Origin: Streptomyces flavofungini
GTDB lineage: Bacteria; Actinomycetota; Actinomycetes; Streptomycetales; Streptomycetaceae
Length of the DNA stretch: 64,000 bases
Assembly (NCBI RefSeq): GCF_014650815.1
Contig: NZ_BMVR01000005.1
Span: 434,001-498,000, forward strand
Direction of reading: 5' to 3'
Positions 50,845 through 57,842 of this stretch are shown piece after piece. A program made the position numbers and the translations under genes. Under the pieces are notes generated by a model. The model had not been told where the DNA came from and searched no databases. It saw only the letters and a list, made by a program, of their open reading frames with translations. The stretch's first letter is position 1, and every line of letters starts with the position of its first letter.

Positions 50845-51602
50845 CTGCCGCCGTACCCGCGTCCCTGGAGGTCGCCGGCCTCGCCTACGCCTACCCCGAC
50901 GGCCACCAGGCCCTGTTCGGCGTGGACCTCAGCATCGAACGCGGTGAACGCGTCGCGCTGCTCGGGCCCAACGGCGCGGGCAAGACGACCCTCGTCCTGC
51001 ACCTGAACGGCATCCTCACCGCGGGCGCCGGGACGGTCACCGTGGCCGGACTGCCCGTCGGCAAACGGCACCTGGCCGAGATCCGCCGCAAGGTCGGCAT
51101 CGTCTTCCAGGACCCCGACGACCAGCTGTTCATGCCGACGGTGCGCGAGGACGTGGCCTTCGGGCCCGCGGCGGCCGGAATGCGCGGCCCCGACCTGGAG
51201 GCGCGCGTGCTCAAGGCCCTCGGGCAGGTCGGCATGGCCGAGTACGTCGACCGGCCGCCGCACCACCTCTCCTTCGGGCAGCGGCGCCGGGTCGCCGTCG
51301 CCACCGTCCTCGCCATGGAGCCCGAGATCCTCGTCCTCGACGAGCCGTCCTCCAACCTCGACCCCGCGTCCCGCCGCGAACTCGCCGACATCCTGCGCTC
51401 CCTGGACGTCACCGTCCTCATGGTCACCCACGACCTGCCGTACGCCCTCGAACTCTGCCCCCGCGCGCTGATCCTCAGCGAAGGCGTCATCGCCGCGGAC
51501 GGCCCCACCGGCGAACTCCTCGCCGACGCCGACCTCATGAGCGGCCACCGCCTGGAACTCCCCTTCGGCTTCGATCCGAAGACCGTACGGGCGCACGGGT
51601 AG
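50841..51602 (+). CDS. nikO: ECF transporter ATPase CbiO/NikO
   Basis: A 253-residue ABC ATPase. Walker A GPNGAGKTT (about 38-46), Q-loop FQDPDDQLF, signature LSFGQRRRVAVA (the Phe variant common in CbiO), Walker B ILVLDEPSSNLDP, and H-loop VTHDL. GTG 50841 overlaps the nikQ stop (GTGA); ATG 50829 is the alternative. Completes nikMN-Q-O. Confidence 0.93.
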   Translation: MTAAVPASLEVAGLAYAYPDGHQALFGVDLSIERGERVALLGPNGAGKTTLVLHLNGILTAGAGTVTVAGLPVGKRHLAEIRRKVGIVFQDPDDQLFMPTVREDVAFGPAAAGMRGPDLEARVLKALGQVGMAEYVDRPPHHLSFGQRRRVAVATVLAMEPEILVLDEPSSNLDPASRRELADILRSLDVTVLMVTHDLPYALELCPRALILSEGVIAADGPTGELLADADLMSGHRLELPFGFDPKTVRAHG

Positions 51603-51629
51603 TGGAATCTTCGGCTACGAAAGGCTGTT

Positions 51630-52865
51630 GTGCGGTACATGAACACTGACGTGGAGGCGGCCGGCCCGGCCGCCGCAGCGGTGCACGGGACGGTGGCCGC
51701 GGGGTTCGAGCCCGTACGGGACGCCTTCGTACGCAACTTCACCGCGCTCGGTGAGCGGGGCGCCGGGGTCGTGGTGTACCGGGACGGGCGGCCGGTGGTG
51801 GACCTCTGGGGCGGGGTCCGGGACTTCGACGGGGGCGCCGGTGGAGGCGCGGCCGATGCCGGGGGCGCACCCTGGGAGCGCGGAACCGCGCAGGTCGTCC
51901 GCTCCGCGACCAAGGGGGTCGCCGCCGCCGTCCTGCTCCTCCTCCACCAGCGCGGTGAGCTGGACCTCGACGCCCCCGTCGGCGCCTACTGGCCCGAGTA
52001 CAAGGCCCACGGCAAGGACCGGGCGCTCGTACGCCACGTCCTCGCACACCGCGCCGGGGTCCCCGCCCTCGACCGCCCCCTGACCCCCGGGCAGGCCCTC
52101 GACCCCGAGGTGGCCGCCGCCGCGGTCGCCGCGCAGGCGCCCTTCTGGGAGCCGGGGACGGAGCACGGCTATCACGCCCACACGTACAGCTGGCTGACCG
52201 GGGAGCTGGTGCGGAGGGTCACCGGGCGCTCCATACGGGACGTCGTCGCCGAGGAGATCGCCGGGCCGCTGGGCCTCGACCTGTGGGTCGGCCTTCCGGC
52301 CGCCGAGGCGGGGCGGGTGGGACGGCTGGGGCGACTGGACGCACCCGCCGCCGGGCCGGGGCTCCGCACCCGGCCCAAGCCCCAGGTGTCCGAGGCCTAC
52401 CGGGACCCGGACTCCCTCACCCGGCGGGCCTTCGGGGTGATCGATCCGTTCCCCGACGAGAACTCCGCCGCGTACCACTCGGCCGTGCTGCCCGCGTCCA
52501 ACGGGATCGCCACCGCGGGGGCGCTGGCCCGCTTCTACGCCTCCCTCATCGGCGAAGTCGAAGACGGCGCCCGCCTGTTCACCCCCGGCACCCTCGCCCT
52601 CGCCCGCGCTGAGGCGTCCGCCGGGGCCGACCGCGTCCTCGTCGTCCACACCCGGCTCGGCCTCGGCTACATGCTCCACGGCGCGGCGTCGCCGCTCCTC
52701 GCGCCCACGTCGTTCGGGCACCCCGGGCGGGGCGGCGCCCTCGCCTTCGCCGACCCCGAGTCGGGCCTTGCCTTCGGCTATGTCACGAACGGGATGGGGA
52801 AGGGGGTCACGGCGGACGTGCGGGCACAGGGGTTGGTGAGGGCGCTCCGGGGCGCGGTCGCCTGA
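51630..52865 (+). CDS. Serine hydrolase of the beta-lactamase family (EstB type)
   Basis: A 411-residue cytoplasmic hydrolase. VVVYRDGRPVVDLWGG at the start, the S-x-x-K nucleophile motif in SATKGVAAAVLLLL (about 92), LVRHVLAHRAGVPALD (about 134), and YHAHTYSWLTGELVRRVTG supplying the Tyr. C-terminal FGHPGRGGALAFADPE. No signal peptide, so an esterase of the EstB/LACTB type rather than a secreted beta-lactamase. GTG 51630 has AAGG 5 nt upstream. Co-directional with nikO, 27 bp away. Confidence 0.87.
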   Translation: MRYMNTDVEAAGPAAAAVHGTVAAGFEPVRDAFVRNFTALGERGAGVVVYRDGRPVVDLWGGVRDFDGGAGGGAADAGGAPWERGTAQVVRSATKGVAAAVLLLLHQRGELDLDAPVGAYWPEYKAHGKDRALVRHVLAHRAGVPALDRPLTPGQALDPEVAAAAVAAQAPFWEPGTEHGYHAHTYSWLTGELVRRVTGRSIRDVVAEEIAGPLGLDLWVGLPAAEAGRVGRLGRLDAPAAGPGLRTRPKPQVSEAYRDPDSLTRRAFGVIDPFPDENSAAYHSAVLPASNGIATAGALARFYASLIGEVEDGARLFTPGTLALARAEASAGADRVLVVHTRLGLGYMLHGAASPLLAPTSFGHPGRGGALAFADPESGLAFGYVTNGMGKGVTADVRAQGLVRALRGAVA

Positions 52866-52885
52866 CGCCCGTGTCGTGGCCGCCC

Positions 52886-53530
52886 TCAGTCAGGGTTGTG
52901 CCCCCGCGCGACGGTGAGTTCGAACCAGACCGTCTTGCCGATGCCCCCGGGGCGAAGTTCCGTGCCCCAGTTGTCCGACAGCGTGGCGACCAGGGTCAGG
53001 CCTCGGCCCGACTCGTCCTCCGGGCATGCCTGCCTGGGCGCGGGCGGTGTCGCGTTCGCGTCCGACACCGCGATGCGGAGGCGGCCCGCCTTCAGTGCGC
53101 AGTGGGTCCAGATCTCTCTGCCCGGGGAGACCTTCGCGTGTCGGTACGCGTTCGTCATCAGCTCGCTCAGGAGGAGCGTCGCCGTCTCTGTGACCTCGGT
53201 TGGTAGGTCCCACGAACTTGCCTGCTCCCGGAGGAGGGTTCGGGCCCTCCCGACGCTCCTGGCGTGGCGCGGCAGGTGCCATTCGACCTCTTGGGGGAGG
53301 GGTTCGGGGCAGGGCGTGAACTCTCCTGTCGTGCGGCTGGCGATCTCGAATTCTCGCTGTTCCCCCGGCAGAGCCTGCCGACAGTTCTGACTCCTCGTCT
53401 CCCAGGAGAGGCCCGAGGGCCGAGTCACCGTCAGCACCTCACCGTCCGCAGCCGTCACTTGGACGACGCGCCCTCGGCGCGTGTCCACGACGACGTCCCC
53501 CACGGCCGTCGCCGTGCTTGCGTCAGTCAT
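52886..53530 (-). CDS. HATPase anti-sigma-type regulatory protein
   Basis: A 214-residue protein. The first about 75 residues are a small beta-rich domain (GDVVVDTRRGRVVQVTAADGEVLTVTRP), then a GHKL ATPase fold of the anti-sigma-factor/RsbW type: LLSELMTNAYRHA (N box, Glu-Asn), VSDAN (G1) and GRGLTLV (G2). Such proteins pair with XRE/DUF397 modules in Streptomyces. Its ATG overlaps the preceding 67-aa ORF by 8 bp (ATGACTGA). Confidence 0.82.
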   Translation of the reverse strand: MTDASTATAVGDVVVDTRRGRVVQVTAADGEVLTVTRPSGLSWETRSQNCRQALPGEQREFEIASRTTGEFTPCPEPLPQEVEWHLPRHARSVGRARTLLREQASSWDLPTEVTETATLLLSELMTNAYRHAKVSPGREIWTHCALKAGRLRIAVSDANATPPAPRQACPEDESGRGLTLVATLSDNWGTELRPGGIGKTVWFELTVARGHNPD

Positions 53531-53726
53531 CGCCCTGTGCCCCTTGGATCAGGGCGCGAGCCATCATGCGGCCCGTGTACGGGCTGACCGTGCCGAGTTC
53601 GATCTGGCCCCGGTCGTCCACGCGCAGGCCGGGGAGGTCGAGCCCCTTGTACTCCAGGGCGTCCCTGAGGTCTCGGATCGCCACGGACAGCTCCATGCGC
53701 TGTCGCGTCCCGTTGTCGTTGGTCAT
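53523..53726 (-). CDS. 67-aa partner protein of the HATPase
   Basis: A small acidic helical protein (MELSVAIRDLRDALEYKGLDLPGLRVDDRG). GAGG lies about 8 nt before ATG 53726. It overlaps the HATPase start by 8 bp, so translation is coupled. No family recognised with certainty. An ORF start at 53780 would lack this ribosome site. Confidence 0.6.
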   Translation of the reverse strand: MTNDNGTRQRMELSVAIRDLRDALEYKGLDLPGLRVDDRGQIELGTVSPYTGRMMARALIQGAQGDD

Positions 53727-53837
53727 AGGTGGTACCTCGTAGGGGAGTTGGTCCTTCCGGAGGACTCCCAGGCTGCTCACCTGTGGGTACGTTTACTAGG
53801 AGTAGCGATTCCGATACCGGACTGTGGAACGGGGCAT
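53727..53837. promoter_or_regulatory. Divergent promoter, HATPase pair / XRE regulator
   Basis: 111 bp with lower G+C: GTACGTTTACTAGGAGTAGC near 53787-53806. It likely contains the XRE operator and both promoters. No exact palindrome recognised. Confidence 0.35.
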
Positions 53838-54626
53838 ATGCCAGGCGCTAACGAGCTCGATCCGGCCGAGAGCCTTGAGGCGTACATCGGGAACCAGGTC
53901 AGGGAGGCGCGGCGGGCGAAGGGCTGGTCCCAGACCGACCTCGCGGCCAAGGTGTTCAGCAACAAGAGCAGGATCTCCGGGGTGGAGAACGGGGAGGCGC
54001 TGGACCACGCGCTGGCGATCAAGCTGGGCTTGGTGCTCGAACTGGGCGACTCGCTGACGGACTTGGTCAGGATCCGGGAGCAGCAGACGGTCCGCCACTA
54101 CGCCAAGCCGTATCTGGCGAAGCAAGAGAGCGCGGCACTGATCCACACCGTTGGATTCCTCGTTCCTGGACTGCTTCAGACCCCTGACTATGCACGCGAG
54201 CTCATGCTGATCGGCCAGGTTGATAACCCGACCAACGTCGAGTCATACGTCGAGCAGCGCATGGAGCGCCAGAAGCTATGGGAGCGGGACGATCCCCCGT
54301 GGTTCGCAGCTGTCCTCGACGAGGCAGCCATCGCTCACGCCAACGCCCCTCAACTGGAACGGCTGCGTGAGGCCCAGGAGCAGCAGAACATCACGCTCCA
54401 GCTTCTCCCCTTCGGGGCTGGCAAGATCATGGGAACCATGGCTGTCCTGACGCAGCCGGACGGTTCGCGAGGCGCGTATACGGAGGGCTTTCTGACCGGC
54501 CATTACTCCGAGGAACCAGCAGCTGTCCTGCGGTTCCAGCGGGTCTATGATCGGCTCGCCTCCAGCGCATTGACGGCTGAAGCGACCACAGCTTGCATCG
54601 AAGACGCATTGAAGAGGTTCAAGTGA
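53838..54626 (+). CDS. XRE-family regulator with DUF5753 (Scr1-like)
   Basis: A 262-residue regulator. The N-terminal Cro/CI HTH (IGNQVREARRAKGWSQTDLAAKVFSNKSRISGVENG, split, about 17-53) is followed by the DUF5753 domain (ALIHTVGFLVPGLLQTPDYARELM). Paired with a DUF397 gene by GTGA overlap. Codon choice in 54140-54600 (CTATGG, GAGTCATACG) is visibly less G+C-biased than its neighbours, suggesting acquisition. The WhiJ/AbaA-type modules of Streptomyces affect development. Confidence 0.88.
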   Translation: MPGANELDPAESLEAYIGNQVREARRAKGWSQTDLAAKVFSNKSRISGVENGEALDHALAIKLGLVLELGDSLTDLVRIREQQTVRHYAKPYLAKQESAALIHTVGFLVPGLLQTPDYARELMLIGQVDNPTNVESYVEQRMERQKLWERDDPPWFAAVLDEAAIAHANAPQLERLREAQEQQNITLQLLPFGAGKIMGTMAVLTQPDGSRGAYTEGFLTGHYSEEPAAVLRFQRVYDRLASSALTAEATTACIEDALKRFK

Positions 54627-54802
54627 GCAACCCGGATTGGCACAAGTCGACTTACAGCAGTAGTGGCGACAACGACTGCATAGAAGTCGCCGACAACCAG
54701 CCGCTCATCCTGATCCGCGACACCAAGGACCATGCGGCCGGACTCATAGAGGTGACCCCGGCGGCCTGGGCCGCGTTCACCGGTCACGTGAGCCGCGGCT
54801 GA
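54623..54802 (+). CDS. DUF397 protein
   Basis: A 59-residue protein with the complete DUF397 pattern: W-x-K-S-[ST]-Y-S at the N-terminus (WHKSTYSSSGDNDCIEVAD), then VRDSK-like IRDTKDH and W-x-x-F (AAWAAFTGHV). GTG start overlaps the XRE stop. Small DUF397 proteins are the genetic partners of such XRE regulators and are thought to modulate them. Confidence 0.9.
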   Translation: MSNPDWHKSTYSSSGDNDCIEVADNQPLILIRDTKDHAAGLIEVTPAAWAAFTGHVSRG

Positions 54803-55145
54803 GGCCGATGAAGCGGTGGGGCTCGAAGCTCGGGCCCCGTAGCCCCCAGCTCGGCCTCCCGCGCCCACGCCAGGGCCCGCTTCATCGCGTTCGTGCAGAG
54901 CTGAGCCCCGGTCCCCGGGCTTCGGGAGCCGAGATCCGAGCGCCTTTTGTAAGGATTGGGCGGTTGGGTACCTACCACCCACCCCCTTCAACTCCCGCCC
55001 GCACCACCGAACATCGCTTTTCGTGACCGACTTGCCACGCGCCGTCGCGACCCTCTAGCGTTCGCGGCGACAAACGAAAACGACCCCGACCGGGTGCTAC
55101 CAACACCCGCCGGGGTCTCACCCCAAGATCGGTAAGGTCGATCCC
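54803..55145. other. 343-bp gene-free stretch with hairpin
   Basis: No gene. A hairpin at 55082-55117 pairs GACCCCG with CGGGGTC and CGGGTG with CACCCG around CTACCAA, and an A-rich patch (ACAAACGAAAACG) precedes it. It ends the XRE-DUF397 transcript. The remainder includes Pro/Gly-type low-complexity DNA (54815-54920). AAGG before GTG 55146 is the next ribosome site. Confidence 0.55.
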
Positions 55146-56114
55146 GTGGCTTGCGAAGACTCTAACGCCGCCCTGCCCGCCTCCGCACACCCCATGGCCA
55201 AGCCGGGCTACGGCAAGCGTTCCGCACCTGACCAAGGGCCCGCCCACGCCCGCGACTTCGGACACCTCCCCGCCCGAGCGGCCTACCTCGCCGCCTTCGT
55301 CGACCGGCTTCCCGAAGGCGCCGCCATGGACGCCAAGACCCTCGCCAGGGCTCAGCCCCTCTACGGCCAGCAGGCCGTCCGCACCGCCCTCAACGAGCTG
55401 TCGCGAGCCGGGCACCTGCGACGTGTACGGCGACTCGCTCAGGGCGAGGGCGACGCCGGGACCGGCACGCGTTGGGTCTTCCGCACGTACTGGACCCGTA
55501 CCGCACGTGACAGCGAATGGTGGAGCCGGTTCCTCGACGGTGACGCGCCCTCGCCGACCGAGGCCCGAGGCGGCGGCGCCCCCGACGACGTACCCGAAGA
55601 GCGGCATCAGCTCACGACCCAGCCCGCGCCGCCCTCCTCCACGTACGACATCCTCGCCCAACTCGGCCGAAGCGTCCCGCAGTTGATCCTGTCCGCCGCC
55701 GACTGTGCCGCGCTGGAAGACCTGGCCGCCGACTGGCTCGCCCGAGGTGCCACGGCCGACGACCTCACCCGAGCCCTGAGCGCAGGACTTCCCGAGCAGG
55801 TCCATGCACCCCGTGCCTTCCTCCGGCGGCGCCTCCTCGACAAGATGCCGCCCGTTCCCTCTCCGAGTGCGCCACGTACACCGCACCGCACGATCATGGA
55901 ATGCACCGCCTGTGGCGTGCCCGGCCGCCCGGAAGCCCTGCCCGGGGGCCTGTGCCGCGCCTGTCGGGCACCGGAAGGTACGGGGGACCCCGGCAGCCGT
56001 CGGCGGCCCGTACCCACCACCCCTGAACCCGCCGACGTGCACCGCCACGCCAGCCGGGTCCGCCGCGCTCTCACCGGGCCGCATGGGCGCCGGGCGGGCT
56101 GTTCCGGCAGGTAG
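55146..56114 (+). CDS. Winged-helix protein with C-terminal zinc ribbon
   Basis: A 322-residue protein. A winged-helix segment (KTLARAQPLYGQQAVRTALNELSRAGHLRRVRR, split, about 62-95) is followed by WVFRTYWTR, then a linker, a helical region and a C-terminal ribbon with CTACG (about 259) and CRACR (about 276). This layout recurs in Streptomyces accessory regions; no established function known to me. GTG start with AAGG 8 nt before. Confidence 0.65.
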   Translation: MACEDSNAALPASAHPMAKPGYGKRSAPDQGPAHARDFGHLPARAAYLAAFVDRLPEGAAMDAKTLARAQPLYGQQAVRTALNELSRAGHLRRVRRLAQGEGDAGTGTRWVFRTYWTRTARDSEWWSRFLDGDAPSPTEARGGGAPDDVPEERHQLTTQPAPPSSTYDILAQLGRSVPQLILSAADCAALEDLAADWLARGATADDLTRALSAGLPEQVHAPRAFLRRRLLDKMPPVPSPSAPRTPHRTIMECTACGVPGRPEALPGGLCRACRAPEGTGDPGSRRRPVPTTPEPADVHRHASRVRRALTGPHGRRAGCSGR

Positions 56115-56284
56115 TGGGGGCGGGTGGGTGGGGAAAAGCCCGTCCGGCGATTGAGGACGAGGCGCGAAGCGCCGATTCGGGGGCGCCCCCGTCCCACCTG
56201 AAGGGGAACACCCACCCCCGGGGTCCAGGGGCGCAGCCCCGGTTTCGGAGAAGGGGCGGGACCGGGGCGCCCCCGCGAGGTCGG
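56115..56284. repeat. Intergenic repeat element, copy 2 (inverted)
   Basis: At 56137-56175, AGCCCGTCCGGC and GATTGAGGACGAGG with GCGCGAAGCGCC form the reverse complement of the element at 1230-1266. A G/C-run hairpin (GGGGTCCAGGGGCGCAGCCCC) follows at about 56220-56240. It lies between convergent genes. Confidence 0.7.
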
Positions 56285-57136
56285 TCAGCCCGCGTGGAGC
56301 ATCAACCCGATCCCCGCCACCATCACCCCCGCGGCCACGATCCGCGACCACCCGAACTTCTCCTTGAAGAAGAGCGCGCCGATCGCCGCCCCGACGATGA
56401 TGGAGGACTCGCGGAGGGCGGAGATCGGGGCGAGGTCGGCCCGGGTCTGGGCCCAGAGGACGAGGCCGTACGCGGCGACGGAGAGCGCGGCGCCGAAGAG
56501 CCCGACGGCGGCGAACGGCCGCAGCCGGGCGCCGAGTTCCCCGCGCCAGCGGTAGCAGGCGTACGCGGGCACGGCGATGCCTTCGAGGATCATCAGCCAG
56601 GCGATGTACCCGATGGACGACCCGGAGGCGCGTACGCCGAGACCGTCCACGACGGTGTACGCCGCGATGGAGACACCGGTGGCCAGCGCGGCGCCGATCG
56701 CCGCCCAGTCCGGCCGCCGCCCCGACCCCCGGATCCCCCACACGGCGAGTCCGGTGAGCCCGGCGGAGCAGACGACGACCCCGGCGGCCTGCCACCCCCC
56801 GGGCACCTCCCCGGCGAAGACGGCGGCGAGCACGGTCACGACGAGCGGCGCGCTGCCGCGGGCGATGGGGTAGGCCTGCCCGAAGTCCCCGAGCCGGAAG
56901 GACCGCATGAGCAGGACCATGTAGGCCACGTGCAGGACGGCGGAGAGGAGGAGGTAGGGCCAGGCCCCGGCGGCGGGCAGCGGGGCGAAGGGGGCGAGGA
57001 GGAGGCCGATGAGGGCGCCGCCGCCGGATATGAGGGTGAAGCCGAGGAGTTTGTCGGTGATGTGGTGGGCGATGGCGTTCCAACTGGCGTGGGTGACGGC
57101 GGCCAGCAGCACGGCCCCCGTGACCAGCGGCGTCAC
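56285..57136 (-). CDS. EamA/DMT family transporter
   Basis: A 283-residue ten-helix transporter. Two EamA repeats: VTPLVTGAVLLAAVTHASWNAIAHH ... and the second around WAAIGAALATGVSIAAYTVVDGLG. SALRESSIIVGAAIGALFFKEKFGWSR is the typical end of the second repeat. GTG 57136 overlaps the YbaK stop (GTGA). Substrate unknown. Confidence 0.87.
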   Translation of the reverse strand: MTPLVTGAVLLAAVTHASWNAIAHHITDKLLGFTLISGGGALIGLLLAPFAPLPAAGAWPYLLLSAVLHVAYMVLLMRSFRLGDFGQAYPIARGSAPLVVTVLAAVFAGEVPGGWQAAGVVVCSAGLTGLAVWGIRGSGRRPDWAAIGAALATGVSIAAYTVVDGLGVRASGSSIGYIAWLMILEGIAVPAYACYRWRGELGARLRPFAAVGLFGAALSVAAYGLVLWAQTRADLAPISALRESSIIVGAAIGALFFKEKFGWSRIVAAGVMVAGIGLMLHAG

Positions 57137-57654
57137 TGACCGGTTCCGTCGGCCTCGCGTACGTCCACCAGTGTCCCGCCCGCGTGCGCTACCAACTCCT
57201 CCGGCGCCATCGGGAAGACGGTGTACGGCGTACCCGCGGCAGCCCACACCACGGAGTGCCCGAGCAGCGACCGGTCGGCGAGCACCCGCGTCGGGTTGGC
57301 GTGCCCGAAGGGCGGGACGCCCCCGATCGCGTACCCCGTGGTCTCGCGCACGACGTCCGCCTTGGCCCGCGTGACCTTCTCCGCGCCCAGCGCCTGCCGC
57401 ACCAGCTCCACGTCGACGCGCGAGGAGCCGTCCATGAGGACGAGCACGGGCACCCCGTCGGCGGCGAAGATCAGGGACTTGCAGATCTGGCTGAGCTCGC
57501 AGCCGATCGCGGCGGCCGCCTCGGCCGCGGTGCGGGTCTGGTCGGGGAAGCGGCGGATGCGGTCGGGAAGGTCGTCGAGGCCGAGCCCGCGCAGGGCCTC
57601 GACGAAGCGGGGGTGGGCGCCGGATGCGCCCGTGGCGTTGTCCGTAGTGCTCAT
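57133..57654 (-). CDS. YbaK/EbsC-type aminoacyl-tRNA deacylase
   Basis: A 173-residue editing-domain protein that clears mischarged tRNAs (for example Cys-tRNAPro). QICKSLIFAADGVPVLVLMDGSSRVD is the central block, with the conserved Lys, and GYAIGGVPPFGH the glycine-rich loop (about 107-118). Coupled to EamA by GTGA. ATG 57654; an upstream shadow start at 57777 is rejected. Confidence 0.88.
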   Translation of the reverse strand: MSTTDNATGASGAHPRFVEALRGLGLDDLPDRIRRFPDQTRTAAEAAAAIGCELSQICKSLIFAADGVPVLVLMDGSSRVDVELVRQALGAEKVTRAKADVVRETTGYAIGGVPPFGHANPTRVLADRSLLGHSVVWAAAGTPYTVFPMAPEELVAHAGGTLVDVREADGTGQ

Positions 57655-57842
57655 GCGCTGCACGCTAGCGGTACGTGTGTATGCCACGCGACCATGAATC
57701 GTGCCCGGAACCGGGACGGGGCCGGGGGGCTGCCGCCCCCGGACCCCCGCTGTCGGCGCTCCGCGCCTCGTCCTCAATCTCCCCCAAGCTCTTGAGGAGC
57801 AGGGGGGACCCCCACGACGGGCTGAAATACCCCCGGCGCTCC
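57655..57842. repeat. Repeat element copy 3, disrupted by a palindromic insert
   Basis: GGGGGCTGCCGCCCCC hairpin, then CTGTCGGCG and CCTCGTCCTCAATC as in copy 1. At 57780 the element stops, and a 37-nt piece (57780-57816: TCCCCCAAGCTC, TTGAGGAGCAGGGGGGA) takes the place of GCCGG. ACGGGCT resumes at 57817-57823. The insert folds (CCCCC/GGGGG, GCTC/GAGC). Such C5-AAGCTC-GAGCAG-G5 elements are widespread in streptomycete intergenic DNA, as I recall. Confidence 0.7.
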
